Shown here piece after piece: positions 35,645 to 47,632 of a stretch of DNA of 64,000 nucleotides (position 1 is its first letter; each line of letters opens with the position of its first letter). The notes under the pieces are model-generated. The model saw only the letters and a list, made by a program, of their open reading frames with translations, was not told where the DNA came from and did not search any database. Made by a program: the position numbers and the translations under genes. Source of the DNA: Haberlea rhodopensis (lineage: Eukaryota; Streptophyta; Magnoliopsida; Lamiales; Gesneriaceae); the NCBI GenBank assembly GCA_907163345.1, contig CAJQUN010000040.1, positions 4,340,001-4,404,000 of the forward strand, in the 5' to 3' direction.

Positions 35645-35974
35645 CTATTGGTACAACTGCTTTAAGTGTTCGATCATATCGAACGCCTCCATTTCCTCAT
35701 GTTGCTTCTGAAGCTCAGAGCTGGTGGCAAGCATGAGGCACCCAACATCAAGTGCGTCACTCTGATGCTTCTTGTAAGCATCCTTTTCGGTTCTTGTAGC
35801 CGTTAGGGGAGGTTCCTCAGCGGGTAAGGGTTCCTCTAGGACATATTGTTTCTTTTCTTGTTTGAGGACTATCCTCAAGTTCCTATGCCAGTCTAGGAAA
35901 TTCGTCCCATTTAATTTGTCCTTCTCAAGGACCGATCGCAGTGATAAAGTGCTAGTAACGTTGTTAGTTGCCAT
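35645..35974 (-). pseudogene. Copia Gag N-terminal part, element F
   Basis: Begins MATNNVTSTLSLRSVLEKDK with DKLNGTNFLDWHRNLRIVLK, the typical start of Ty1/copia Gag. It ends after 109 residues at an in-frame TAG (35645-35647), with the same frame open beyond it. A single nonsense change explains the interruption. Confidence 0.9.
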
Positions 35975-37588
35975 GGATATCTACAATATAAATATGCAAA
36001 ATAAGTTTATGATTTAAATCATTTAACATGGTCTTATATTAAATGATACTCCCACTATTTTGTTTGAAAAATATCAACCCTCGAAACCTTTAGTGGGCCA
36101 AGATCCATATTTCACTTAATCTTGAGTTAGCTTTGGCTAATCGCCCAAGACTCGGTTATTTAGGTAGACAACACTTTGTCAATTATATCACATATAATTC
36201 TTGGATAGTTGGATGAACAACACTTTGTTCAATTCATCAAATGAATTATAATCCAACCCATGCCTCTAGGTTCCCAATCCTATTGAGATAACCTAGTTAA
36301 GTCGTACCCAATTAAAGTACAACGGATATCACTTTTATCCTTTCGCGCCTTACTAAGATTGCCACGGTGCTTTGCTTTGGCAAACCCACACATGTACAAT
36401 CGAAGTTATTGACGAGTACTTTTATTTTGGAAGGCATCTAAAACTTAATATTTTAGAGGGATTTATTGATCTCATGATTAATTTGATAATTTAAAATATG
36501 TCCACTACATATAGTTGTATACATATCTACATATATGTGTAATACTATTATCAAACTAAAACATAGGATAAATCATGCATCAACATACATAATTAAACGT
36601 GACATGGTTATAGCCCCTACTAATGATTTTCTCAAGCCAATGAGAAAATCCTATGAGTCAACCTAAGGTAACTTCATAAGCACCTTCCTTTGGCTCCAAT
36701 TTGTGAATGGCCTCCTCATCCCGGCACGATGCTCCATCTTCATTGATCACCATCAATAAAATAAACTACACTATTTACAAGATATAGAATTCCTCGATTC
36801 ACATTCGAGGGGAACATAGGGGAGGGATTACATTTAGAATGAAATAGAGAAAGGCACGACACGCAGGTCGTATTATAAATTACAAACATCCACGAATCCT
36901 ATCTAATAGGTCAAAGGGCTATAACCACGCACCATGCTCAAACAACACATAAAGCATGCATTAACATTTAATTAATTAAATTCTAAACATTTTAAATTTA
37001 ATTTTAATTAAAACTGTAAAATAGAATTTTGAAAAATTATCGTACGCTCGGGACATCACATGCCACGAACTAATTTCGACTTAGCTACGAACCACAATGG
37101 TTCGAGCCAACATGGACCAATTATGGGCCTAGGGTTCGAAACCCTAGCCCATGGCCGAACCATTGAGCGGCGGCGGCCGAGCCCATGCACGGCTGCTAGG
37201 GTTCGAAACCCTAGCCGTCATGAGCTAGCCGTCACGAGCCAATGGGTTCAAAAACCCTAATTTGTGCGGCGGCTCGGCCCACGCTCGAGCCAGGGTCCGA
37301 ACCCTAGCCCTTAAGCGGCGGCTGCTCGGCCATGCACGAGCCAATGGGTTCGAAACCCTAGCTTATGCGGCGGCCGTGAGCCATGGGAAGCTAACACCTC
37401 GATTTTACGCTTTCATGTATCGTATACAATTATTCGCCAATTATATCAAATACAATTATACGATGATTTTACAAACTCAATTTATTTCATATCATATATG
37501 AATTAAACAGTTTTAATAGCATGCAATATTAATTCTAATATGATTAACACAATTTAATCACATAAATCCGATATGAGCCTTGTACACG
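35975..37588 (-). other. Long 5' leader of copia F
   Basis: About 1.6 kb without a gene between the PBS and the Gag ATG. From 37060 to 37390 it holds imperfect GC-rich repeats around GGGTTCGAAACCCTAG, with GCGGCGGC blocks between; the remainder is AT-rich. Confidence 0.8.
37120..37385. repeat. GGGTTCGAAACCCTAG repeats in the F leader
   Basis: Five or so imperfect units of about 45-60 bp with the palindrome GGGTTCGAAACCC, the telobox-like AAACCCTA, and GCGGCGGC. The composition is unlike the AT-rich surroundings. Confidence 0.8.
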
Positions 37589-37600
37589 GCTCTGATACCA
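37589..37600 (-). promoter_or_regulatory. Primer binding site, copia F
   Basis: GCTCTGATACCA on the plus strand, i.e. the Met-tRNA PBS on the minus strand, 1 nt from the LTR. Confidence 0.94.
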
Positions 37601-37601
37601 C

Positions 37602-39103
37602 TGTAAGTAATCCTTATGTCATACAACGCAGCGGAATAAAATTTTATGGATTACTAACACCGGATCTATACATAGGTTATCATATCGGATTAAGTAATAA
37701 CAAGTGGCTCACCCTTGTAGCGTGTTTGAAGCAGATTCCACGGAGCAGCACGTCCAACGAACTCCGAGTCACAAACGAAAGTTTTCACCTTCGTCTCTAC
37801 GGTATCCACACGATCAAATCGAAAGGGGATTTAAGAACAAGTTACTAGACAAGTTCTTAAACCAAAATCGAGCTCTCGGTTCAAAACCGATTAACGACGG
37901 CCAACCAAAACCCTAGCACAACCGACGGCGGCCGTGAGGAGTGAAGGAAGAGGCGGCCGAGAGGAGCTTGAAGTGGAGGCTAGGGTTTGATATCAAACAA
38001 TGATATGAAAGTATGATTAACAATTAATCAAAACCTCTTATTTATATTATAAGGCTTTTAATTAAGGTTCAAGACTTTCTTAAAGTCTTATGGGCCCAAA
38101 CCCATGATTTAATTAAAACCTTTTAATCACTTAATTAAGACTCTTCTTAATTAATTAATTCATCCAATGAATTTAATTTCCCTTATCGATTTAATCTTTT
38201 GTGCGACCCGATAGGATCTCGTAATGTTGGCAGTGACATAAAATCTCATTTTATGTCGCAAGCATTGAGCGGTATCTAGCAACACATCGATGCTACCCAA
38301 ATTACAAGAATGTCAATGACTCGACATAACCTTTAGAACTTGTGATAATATTAATCATGTAACTTAATCCCTTTGTCCTTTGTGTTTAGATTGAACACGA
38401 GTCATGGAATAGTCATACTCGTATATCCAATCTTTATTTCTTGATCCCCAAGTAGAACTAGAATAAACGAATAAGCTCGATATCTCATATCGACTCATTC
38501 GAGCATGGCCATGCATTTTAGTTCTCACTTGATCAAGGGCCAAACACATCTCCTGTTATATAGGAGGGACAAATCCTATCTCGATCAGTCAACATCCCTC
38601 TACATAATTCGTAGTGTATCCAATAGTCGCCTTTATAGATTACCCTGTTACGGGTAACGTTTGACGATATCAAGATACATAACTCCTTATGTTGGGATCT
38701 CTGATGATCACAAGTCGTAAGGATTACATACATTATTATCACTATGAGAATTGCATATGACGATCATATAACTATCCATGTTGCATTCTCATGTTGGGTC
38801 TGTTCAGTACATCGTTCTCTAACATGTACCCATATGTTGATTTGATATCTCATATCAATGAACAATTCATCGATCAACACATACTAGTCTCTACGTATTA
38901 TCATTATCCCTTTCATGATAATACTTGACTAGGAACATCTTTAAGAATAATACAATATTATTCTAAGGACATTAACATATATATTAATTCACAATGCACA
39001 GTTAAAAGAATAATATATAATAATGAATTGCCATTCATAAAACCATAAACATTGTATGTCTTAAACAATCATCTAATGACTTGTCTTAGGACATATCCCA
39101 ACA
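37602..39103 (-). repeat. 5' LTR of copia F
   Basis: 1502 bp, plus-strand ends TGTAAGTAATCC and CATATCCCAACA. It carries the terminal 12 bp absent from the other LTR. Confidence 0.94.
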
Positions 39104-40500
39104 TAGATGAGAATGTCGTCGATGAACACGATGAAACTGATCAAGATACGGCTGAAACACTCTGTTCATCAGACTCATAAAGACCGCTGGAGCATTCGTC
39201 ACGCCGAACGGCATCACTAGGAACTCATAATGTCCATATCGAGTCCGAAATGCTGTCTTCTGTACATCTTCCTCTCTAACTCGAATCTGATGGTACCCGG
39301 ACCTCAAATCAATCTTGCTATAAAGTCTGGTACCTTGCAACTGATCAAATAAATCATCAATCCTTGGGAGAGGATACTTGTTCTTCACTGTAGCCTTATT
39401 CAGTTGCCGGTAATCGATGCACAATCTCATCGAACCATCCTTCTTCTTTACAAAGAGAACCGGTGCGCCCCATGGCGATACGCTCGGGCGTATATATCCC
39501 TTGTCAAGGAGATCCTGCAACTGTTCCTTCAATTTCCTCAACTCCGCCGGTGCCATCCTGTAAGGTGCACGAGAGATAGCGGATGTCCCCGGTACAACTC
39601 GATCCCAAACTCAACTTCTCTAGCCGGTGGAAATCCTGGGATCTCTTCTGGGAATACATCAGCAAAATCTGCTACCACTGGTACATCCTCGACTCTCAAT
39701 TATTTATTCTTCCCAGACGTGTCCACGGCATAGATGAGATAGCCCGTGTGGCCACGTTCCAACAGCTGAGTCATCTTGATCGCTGAAATTAACGGAATCT
39801 TCGCACGAGAACCGTTGCCATAAAAAGTCCACTGACTACCCAAATCAGGTTTGAACTTCACTGTTTTCTGCCGGCAATCTACCACTGCCTGATATCTGTT
39901 CAGAATGTCGATACCCACAATGCAGTCGAAGTCTGACATGCCCAACACAATCAAGTCTGCCTTCAACTCGTTGCCCTCAAAATAAATGAGGCAATCTGCC
40001 ATGAACTGATCAGCAACGACATTTCTTCCAGTGGGTGTCGAGACAAGGAGAGGCGTGGGTAGAGAAGACGTGTGCATATGGTGTCTCTCCACAAAGCCAA
40101 CAGATACAAAAGAGTGGGAGGCACCTGTATCTATCAAAATAAAAGCAGGGTACGTAAATAAATGACACGTACCGGCGATCACCTCCTCTGAGGCTGCCTG
40201 GGCCTGCTCTCTAGTCAGCGCATACACCTGTCCCTGGGACGGTCCCACTGTCTGACCTCCCGATGGTCGAGGCCCAAACTGCTGCCTCTGGTGTACTGTC
40301 ATGTCATCAAATCTCGGCCTGTTGCCCTGAACTCTGACTGTCCTCCCCGGGTGGGGCAATACCGAGAGATGTGGCCCATCTTGCCACAGCTATAACAGGC
40401 AGGGCACTTATTCGAAGAATGTGGCCCTCCACAATTGTCGCACCTCGGCTCTCCCGGCCTATTCCCTTGCGTAGGCCCTCGGTTGCGGACCAATTGCTCT
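39104..40500 (-). pseudogene. Zinc knuckle, protease and RT N-half, element C
   Basis: Minus-strand gypsy pol upstream part. The zinc knuckle region is CDNCGGPHSSNKC and CYSCGKMGHISRYC (frame 40493-40299). The protease is LIDTGASHSFVS in frame 40359-39700. The RT has VSPWGAPVLFVKKKDGSMRL and YRQLNKATVKNKYPLPRIDD in frame 39556-39086. Frames change near 40480, 40330, 39700-39560 and 39120; at the last, the usual FVIVFIDD reads out of frame (FHRVHRR). The polymerase is cut exactly at the FIDDILIY active-site codons, where the copia LTR begins at 39103. The RT C-half and most of RNase H, about 0.6 kb relative to B, are gone. Confidence 0.9.
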
Positions 40501-41313
40501 TCTTGTTCTCCTGCTTCTGGCCAAAGAATTTCTTCCCACCGAACCGTGAAGATGAAGAGGCACCACGAGGTTTAAATGGCTCTCCCCGGGGCCTCAAGCT
40601 GTCATTAGTTTGCCTCTGTTGTGGTACTTGTGGTGGCACAGCACTAGGATAAGCTCCTACTCCAATCTCGGAAAGCTCCGCTCTTGTGAGAGCATCATCA
40701 AAAGAAGTTGGGTTATTGGTGATAACCCGGTCAAAGAGCTCCGGTCGCAACCCCTTCATAAAATTCCTCATCTTTGCGTGCCCACTGGTGGCAATGTGAG
40801 GAACATACCTCAGCAACGAAGAGTACCGCATGGCATAATCTGACACTGTCATGTTCCCCTGTTTCAAACTTGCAAACTCGTCCTCCTTCGTCTGTCTCGC
40901 CGCTGCGGAGAAGTACCGGTTCAGAAATCGGGTCCTGAAGAGTGTCCAATCAATCACAGCACCCAGTGCTCTCAGTTCCATTACCGTGCTCCTCCACCAC
41001 ATTAGAGGTTTCTTTGCTAACTGGAACTCCGCCAGCCTCAGCCAAGCTGTAACAGCACAAGGAGCCAATACAAATATCTGCTCAAGTCTTTCTAGCCACT
41101 CCTCAGCCTCCTCTCCTGATTCTGTTCCCTCAAATCGGGGCGGGTGGTAAGACAGAAACTGAGTCAAGCTAATCTCACCGGGTATCAAAACTGAGCCACT
41201 GGCTCCATGCCTACTGCTGGTGGAGGTAGATGGTTTGCCTGACCAATGCTAGCGTTCACGCTCCCAACATCGCCAACCTCTTCGTTAAGGTTCCCCGCAT
41301 TCATAGCAGCCAT
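40307..41313 (-). pseudogene. Gag, element C
   Basis: ATG at 41313 (MAAMNAGNLNEEVGDVG..) by alignment with B. One base lost near 41190 shifts the frame (MEPVAQ then stop), after which a 293-codon frame (41188-40307) continues with FEGTESGEEAEEWLERLEQI, PLMWWRSTV, LGAVIDWTLFRTRFLNRYFS and MRNFMKGLRPELFDRV. The stop seen here in A and B is absent: C reads RALGAVIDW. The C-terminal end leaves frame near 40480. Confidence 0.9.
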
Positions 41314-41511
41314 GCTGTAACACAAAGGTTAACAACAATTCCAAAACAAATATACATGTTATGCCGTTAGATAACAGGAATGATAATAAGCATGTTAGTA
41401 TAACAGAATATACATCAATATGCACCACATGCATAAACATGCTTCAAATGTAAGCACCTAGCCAATCATGCTAAGGCTACCCTTCACTCGTTCCCGGGTT
41501 CTCTAACCACT

Positions 41512-41523
41512 GCTCTGATACCA
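41512..41523 (-). promoter_or_regulatory. Primer binding site, element C
   Basis: GCTCTGATACCA on the plus strand, the Met-tRNA PBS on the minus strand, 4 nt from the LTR. Confidence 0.94.
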
Positions 41524-41527
41524 CTAA

Positions 41528-43579
41528 TGTAAGGACTCTAATCCTTAAATGCGGATTAAAGGCATAATTAGAGCTAATATAAATGATCAGAGTAAATTAA
41601 TCGTGTTGAGTCTATGAGCTTTAAGAATTACATGCCAAAAATAAGGACTATCCCTGGATTAGTTACATTCCCAAATCAAATGAATGTTATCAATTATAGC
41701 TTTACACTACTCCTAGAGTAGATACTATACAAAATTAATCATGTCCTTCCTTCCTCAAAAGAATTCTTCACAAGCTCACCACCTCAACCCGTCTAGCCCT
41801 TCTTATCATGCCAAAAATGTACCTACAATGACAACCCCCAAACATGAGCAATAATATCATTCATATTCAACACAATATGAATATAAAGCGTAAATGCATA
41901 AATCACAATAAAACACTTCCTGTTTTCCCATGCATTTCAAAACGCTTCCAGTTTGGTTGTCCCTGTACCATAACTCATGAGTATAATCAATAGATTATTT
42001 TTAATGGTCTACACATGTCATGACACAATACCATCTCATCAAAGCCAAATACCAGTCACCAATCCCTAGTCTGTCCATCACAATGTATTTTAATGCCCCT
42101 CGCTTATTTACATATAGGCGGCATAGAATAACCTCGCTTCAATGGACATGCGGTACTCCCGCCCCTCGCCTCACATTGAGCGGCAAATATCCTTTCCTCG
42201 CCCTATATGATAACCACGCTCAAATGTGACATGCGGCGCTCCCACCCCTCGCTTCACATTTAGCGGAACCAAAACAAATAGCGGCAAGCATTAAAATCAT
42301 CAAGGGATGACCACGACTCATGGGATGTGCACCAATAATCATATGCATCTACAATCATCATGCATAATTCAACATGTATTTGCATCCACAATGCATAATC
42401 ACATATATACTCGCATCCACAATGCATAAACAATGAGTATATTAGATACATGTACCGTTGGGTGCCCGTACGTCCTCTACGTACCTTTCCAAAAGTGGAA
42501 TTGATATGGCTTCAGTTCCTTGGTTGCGTTGCTACCTGGGATGGTTCTACACAATCACACAACCCCATATTAGAAGCCAAATAATAGTCAAATACCAAAA
42601 ATTACATCAATCATGCCAAAAAATGAATTCAGCAAAAATGCTCTACCAATCGATCAGTCATCCTTCCCGATCGATCGGTAACTGTTCATAATTTTCATTT
42701 TAAGCTACGGCTTTTACCGATCGATCGGTCCAAGATACCGATCGATCGCTAGCCATCCACCGATCGATCGGTCTCTTTTACCGATCGATCGGTAAGCATA
42801 GAATTTTCACCCCTCTCTTCGCACTTGCACCGATCGATCGTAGCCCTGCTACCGATCGATCGGTCCTCGCGACATTTTCGGGCAAACTCCATTTTCATGG
42901 CTCAAAACCACAAAATAACCCAAAACATCATAAACCAAAGACATCCCAACAATATATCATCACAAAAACCTCATAAAACCATACCCCAACCACATACAAC
43001 ACCAACCCACAACAAACCCATATCAAAACTCAAATAACAAACTCAAATCAACACAAATCTTTGCAAAAACAACAAGGAGGGACATATACCCTTCCCAGAC
43101 CTTAAATCTTACCAAGAATCACTCCACAAGAGTTTGAGCAAAGATTTCTCTTCCTCCTTGGGGTCAAAAACGAAAATGATGGAAGAGGTTAGGGTTGGGG
43201 GAAAGTTGGGGAATTAAAGAGTAGAATGGTAAAGTGGGAAATAAAGTGGGGTGATTAAAATGAAGTGCATTCCACAATTCCATGGTGTATAAGACACCCC
43301 AACATGATATTTTTAAAAGCATTAATCCAAAATGCACCAAAATACCAATTAAACTCATGATTTCCAATTACTTGCTAACCATGGCAATTAAATCATGCTA
43401 ATAACAATTTCCCAAACATGCACAACATGCACCCTGAAATGCCCTCCCGAGTCACTCTATCATGTGACTAAGCATTTCAATAAGATAATAAATCCAACAC
43501 ATAATTAATTACCACCATAATTAATCGTATAAACACAATTAATGCCCAAATTGCAATTAATCATTTCGGGGATATCACA
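41528..43579 (-). repeat. 5' LTR of C, shared with fragment D
   Basis: 2052 bp, TGTAAGGACTC to GGATATCACA (plus strand). It has a PBS on one side and a PPT with pol codons on the other, so it serves as 5' LTR of C and 3' LTR of D. Confidence 0.93.
42646..42866. repeat. GATCGATC palindrome cluster, 5' LTR of C
   Basis: Eight copies, mostly ACCGATCGATCGGT. Includes the 22-bp segment TAGCCCTGCTACC plus GATCGATCG that is missing from the 3' LTR. Confidence 0.93.
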
Positions 43580-44105
43580 ATACTCCCCTACTTATAAGAT
43601 TTCGTCCTCAAAATCACATGCACTTACCCCCCAAAAGAAACTAAACATAATCACATACCAGAGAATAGTTCCGGGTAGTGCTGCACCATATGCCGCTCCG
43701 TCTCCCACGTAGCCTCCTCGACACCCCTGCGATCCCACTGAACCTTGATCATTGGTATCACTTTGTTCCGAAGTCTACGGTCTGCCCGATCCAGAATTCT
43801 AACAGGCCGTTCCACATAAGACACATCGGATTCTAACTGAACCTCGGAAGGCTGCAACACATGAGATGGATCCGGCTCATACTTCCGCAGCATAGACACA
43901 TGAAACACATCATGTATACCAGATAAAGAAGGCGGCAGAGCTAGTCGGTAAGCTAAGGTGCCAATGCGCTGCAAAATCTCGTACGGTCCAACATACCTCG
44001 GAGACAGTTTCCCGCGCATCCCAAATCGCACAACGCCCCTGAAAGGCGAGATCTTCAAAAAGACCTTATCTCCCAACTGAAATTCCAACAGTCTCCGCCG
44101 TTTAT
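43580..44105 (-). pseudogene. Fragment D: PPT and integrase tail of a second copy
   Basis: Minus strand: PPT GTAGGGGAGTAT next to the LTR, then the GPY/F module (RYVGPYEILQRIGTLAYRLA) and chromodomain-like tail (VQWDRRGVEEATWETERHM) ending at a natural stop (43651-43653), in one open frame. It breaks off at 44105 inside KRRRLLEFQLG-coding DNA. It lies in tandem with C and shares its LTR. It is not a second copy of C's tail by assembly: C's own tail has two frameshifts that D lacks. Confidence 0.9.
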
Positions 44106-44292
44106 AGCGCAAAACTATAGTTGATAACATTCATTCATTTTTGATTGGGAATGTAATTAATCCATTGATAGTCCTTATTTTTGGCATGTAACTCTTAAGG
44201 CTCATAGTCTCAACACGATTATTCTACTCTGATCATTTATATTAGCTCTAATTATGCCTTTAATCCGCACTTAAGGAACTAGGGTCCTTACA
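44106..44292 (+). repeat. 5' LTR of B, last 187 bp
   Basis: Gap-free match to 50983-51169 of B's 3' LTR, ending GGGTCCTTACA. About 1.7 kb of LTR between 26715 and this point is missing. Confidence 0.92.
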
Positions 44293-44296
44293 TTAG

Positions 44297-44308
44297 TTGT
44301 ATCAGAGC
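44297..44308 (+). promoter_or_regulatory. Primer binding site, element B (one mismatch)
   Basis: TTGTATCAGAGC; the second base differs from the usual TGGTATCAGAGC. Confidence 0.88.
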
Positions 44309-44506
44309 AGTGGTTAGAGAACCCGGGAACGAGTGACGGGTAGCCTTAGCATGATTGGCTAGGTGCTTACATTTGAAGCATGTTTATGCATGTGGTGCAT
44401 ATTGATGTATATCCTGTTATACTAACATGCTTATTGTCATTCCTGTTATCTAACGGCATAACATATATACTTGTTTTGGAATTGTTGTTAACCTTTGTGT
44501 TACAGC

Positions 44507-44857
44507 ATGGCTGCTATGAATGCGGGGAACCTTAAGGAAGAGGTCGGCGATGTTGGGAGCGTGAACGCTAGTATTGGTCAGGCAAACCCTCTACCTCCAC
44601 CAGCTGTAGGCATGGAACCAGTTGCTCAGTTATTACTACCTGGTGAGATTAGCTTGACTCAATTTCTGTCTTACCACCCGCCCCGGTTTGAGGGAACAAA
44701 ATCAGGAGAGGAGGCTGAGGAGTGGCTGGAAAGGCTTGAACAGATATTTGTATCGGCTCCTTGTGCTGTTACAGCCTGGCTGAGGCTGGCGGAGTTCCAG
44801 TTGGCAAAGAAACCTCTAATGTGGTGGAGGAGCACAGTAATGGAACTGAGAGCATAG
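44507..44857 (+). pseudogene. Gag N-terminal part, element B
   Basis: ATG at 44507 follows the conserved TTGTGTTACAGC context found in A and C. The protein (MAAMNAGNLKEEVGDVGSVN..) carries LEGT-type text FEGTKSGEEAEEWLERLEQI and FQLAKKPLMWWRSTV. TAG at 44855-44857 replaces the Leu of RALGA, intact in C, and the frame stays open beyond it. Confidence 0.9.
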
Positions 44858-47632
44858 GGTGCTGTGATTGATTGGACACTCTTCAGAACCCGGTTTCTGA
44901 ACCGGTACTTCTCTGCAGCGGCGAGACAGACGAAGGAGGACGAGTTTGCCAGTTTGAAACAAGGGAGCATGACAGTGTCAGATTATGCCATGCAGTATTC
45001 CTCGTTGCTGAGGTATGTTCCCCACATTGCCACCAATGGACACGCAAAGATGAGGAATTTTATGAAGGGGTTGCGACCGGAGCTCTTTGACCGGGTTATT
45101 ACCAATAACCCCACTTCTTTTGATGATGCTCTCACAAGAGCAGAGCTGGCGGAGATTGGAGTTGGACCTTATCCCAGTGCTGTGCCACCACAAGTACCAC
45201 AACAAAGACAAGCTGCCGACAGCTTGAGGTCCCGAGGAGAACCATTTAAACCTCGTGGTGCCTCTTCATCTTCACGGTTCGGTGGGAAGAAATTCTTTGG
45301 TCAGAATCAGGAGAACAAGAAGAGCAATTGGTCCGCCAACCGAGGGTCTACGCAGGGAAATAGATCGGGGGAGCCAAGGTGCGACAATTGTGGAGGGCCA
45401 CATTCTTCGAATAAGTGCCCTGCCTGTTATAGCTGTGGCAAGATGGGCCACATCACTCGGTATTGCCCCACCCAGGGAGGACTGTCAGAGTTTCAGGGCA
45501 ACAGGCCGAGATTTGATGACAGGACAGTACACCAGAGGCAGCAGTTTGTGCCTCGACCATCGGGAGGTCAGACAGTGGGACCGTCCCAGGGACAGGTGTA
45601 TGCACTGACCAGAGAGCAGGCGCAGGCAGCCCCGGAGGAGGTGATCGCCGGTACGTGCCATTTATTTACGTACCCTGCTTTTATTTTGATAGATACAGGT
45701 GCCTCCCACTCTTTTGTATCTGTGGGCTTTGTGGAGAGACACCATGTGCGCACGTCTCCTTTACCCACGCCTCTCTTGGTCTCGACACCCACTGGAAGAA
45801 ATGTCGTTGCTGATCAGTTTATGGCAGATTGCCTCATTTATTTTGAGGGCAATGAGTTGAAGGCAGACTTGTTCGTGTTGGGCATGTCAGACTTCGACTG
45901 CATCATGGGTATTGATATTCTGAGCAGATATCAGGCAGTGGTAGATTGGCGGCAGAGAACAGTGAAGTTCAGACCTGATTTGGGCAGTCAGTGGACTTTT
46001 TATGGCAACGGTTCTCGTGCAAAGATTCTGTTGATTTCAGCGATCAAGATGACTCAGCTGTTGGAACGTGGCCACACGGGCTATCTCATCTATGCCGTGG
46101 ACACGTCTGGGAAGAATAAGGAATTGAGAGTTGAGGATGTACCAGTGGTAGCAGAGTTTGCTGATGTATTCCCAGAAGAGATTCCAGGATTTCCACCGGC
46201 TAGAGAAGTTGAGTTTGGAATCAAGTTGTTACCAGGGACATCCGCTATCTCTCGTGCACCTTACGGGATGGCACCGGCAGAGTTGAGGGAATTGAAGGAA
46301 CAGTTGCAGGACCTCCTTGACAAGGGATATATACGCCCGAGCGTATCGCCATGGGGCGCACCGGTTCTCTTTGTGAAGAAGAAGGACGGTTCGATGCGGT
46401 TGTGCATCGATTACCGGCAACTGAATAAGGCCACAGTGAAGAACAAGTATCCTCTCCCAAGGATCGATGATCTGTTTGATCAGCTGCAAGGCACCAGACT
46501 TTATAGCAAGATTGATTTGAGATTCGGGTATCATCAGATTCGAGTCAGGGAGGAAGATGTGCAGAAGACAGCATTCCGGACTCGATATGGACATTATGAG
46601 TTCCTAGTGATGCCGTTCGGCGTGACGAATGCACCAGCGGTCTTTATGAGCTTGATGAATCGAGTGTTTCAGTCGTATCTTGATCAGTTCGTCATCGTGT
46701 TCATCGACGACATTCTCATCTACTCCCGGAGCGAGGAAGAGCACGTGAAACACTTGAGGACAGTGCTCCAGATTCTAAGAGATCACCAGTTGTATGCCAA
46801 GCTCAGCAAGTGTGAATTTTGGTTGAGCAGTGTAGTATTTCTGGGGCATGTCATATCGAGCAGTGGGATATCTGTGGATCCCAGGAAGATTGAAGCTGTG
46901 ATGGAGTGGACTGCACCCACTTCTGTACCTGAGATTCGGAGCTTCCTTGGTTTGGCCGGATATTATCGACGCTTCGTCGAGGGCTTTTCGAAGATTGCCA
47001 AGCCATTGACACAGTTGACCCAGAAGGGAGTACCTTTCTTTTGGTCAGAAGCTTGTGAGGAGAGCTTCCAGGAGTTGAAGCACCGTTTGACCACGGCGCC
47101 AGTGTTAGTGATCCCTACGGAGAATTCTAGATTTGTTTTGTATACCGATGCATCACTTCAGGGCCTTGGGTGTGTACTGATGCAAGATAAGCATGTGGTA
47201 GCTTATACATCGAGGCAGTTGAAGCCGCATGAGGCTAGATACCCAGTCCATGACTTGGAATTGGCGGCTATCATCTTCGCCCTGAAGATTTGGAGACATT
47301 ACTTGTATGGTACTTCGTTTACCATATACACGGATCATAAGAGCCTCAAGTTTTTATTCACTCAGGCGGAGCTGAACATGAGGCAGAGAAGGTGGATGGA
47401 CTTACTCAAGGACTATGATTGTGAGATTGAGTACCATCCCGGAAAAGCTAATTTGACAGCAGACGCTTTGAGCCGGAAAGTAAGGAGTACTGCTGAGGAC
47501 GTCATCCATTTGTCAGCCATGATGACCTTCTATTGCCATCTAGGCTATGATTTCGACATAGATGCATCGCCTGTGCATGTATCGACCTTGTTAGCTGAGC
47601 CAGATATCTATGAGAACATCAGGAGAGCTTAG
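44858..47632 (+). pseudogene. Gag C-half, protease, RT and RNase H, element B
   Basis: One frame of 922 codons counted from 44864. Capsid C-half (MRNFMKGLRPELFDRV), zinc knuckles CDNCGGPHSSNKC and CYSCGKMGHITRYC near 176-205, protease DTGASHSFVS near 280, RT with KKKDGSMRLCIDYRQLN near 510 and FIDDILIY near 615, RNase H with LYTDASLQGLGCVL near 760 and YTDHKSLKFLF near 825, and the start of the integrase linker. It ends at TAG 47630-47632, a Gln codon in C (RAQRSD), after which the frame continues. RT and RNase H catalytic residues are intact. One substitution near the RT active region, RFGYHQ for RSGYHQ, is unusual. Confidence 0.93.

Larger units (their letters stand above)
30510..39103 (-). 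mobile_element. Young copia element F, inserted in C
   Basis: Full copia element on the minus strand. 5' LTR 37602-39103, PBS 37589-37600, gag-pol 32019-35974, PPT about 32004-32016, 3' LTR 30514-32003. The LTRs align without gaps over 1490 bp (offset exactly 7100) with about eight substitutions by eye. The first 12 bp of the left LTR are missing and no TSD is found; the flanking gypsy RT lost about 0.6 kb. Confidence 0.92.
26716..43579 (-). mobile_element. Gypsy element C, inserted in the 5' LTR of B
   Basis: Minus-oriented relative of B. 3' LTR 26716-28744, internal 28745-41527 (split by copia F), PBS 41512-41523, 5' LTR 41528-43579. Candidate left TSD TTGTG (26711-26715). The right TSD is lost because the structure runs on into fragment D. 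The two LTRs differ by about 1% by eye plus a 22-bp indel. Confidence 0.9.

Noticed and set aside
37060..37385. Interstitial telomere
   Set aside because: AAACCCTA motifs occur singly inside longer palindromic units, not as tandem TTTAGGG repeats.
37704..37916. 70-codon ORF repeated at 30604-30816
   Set aside because: Lies in the LTRs of copia F; duplicated because the LTR is duplicated.
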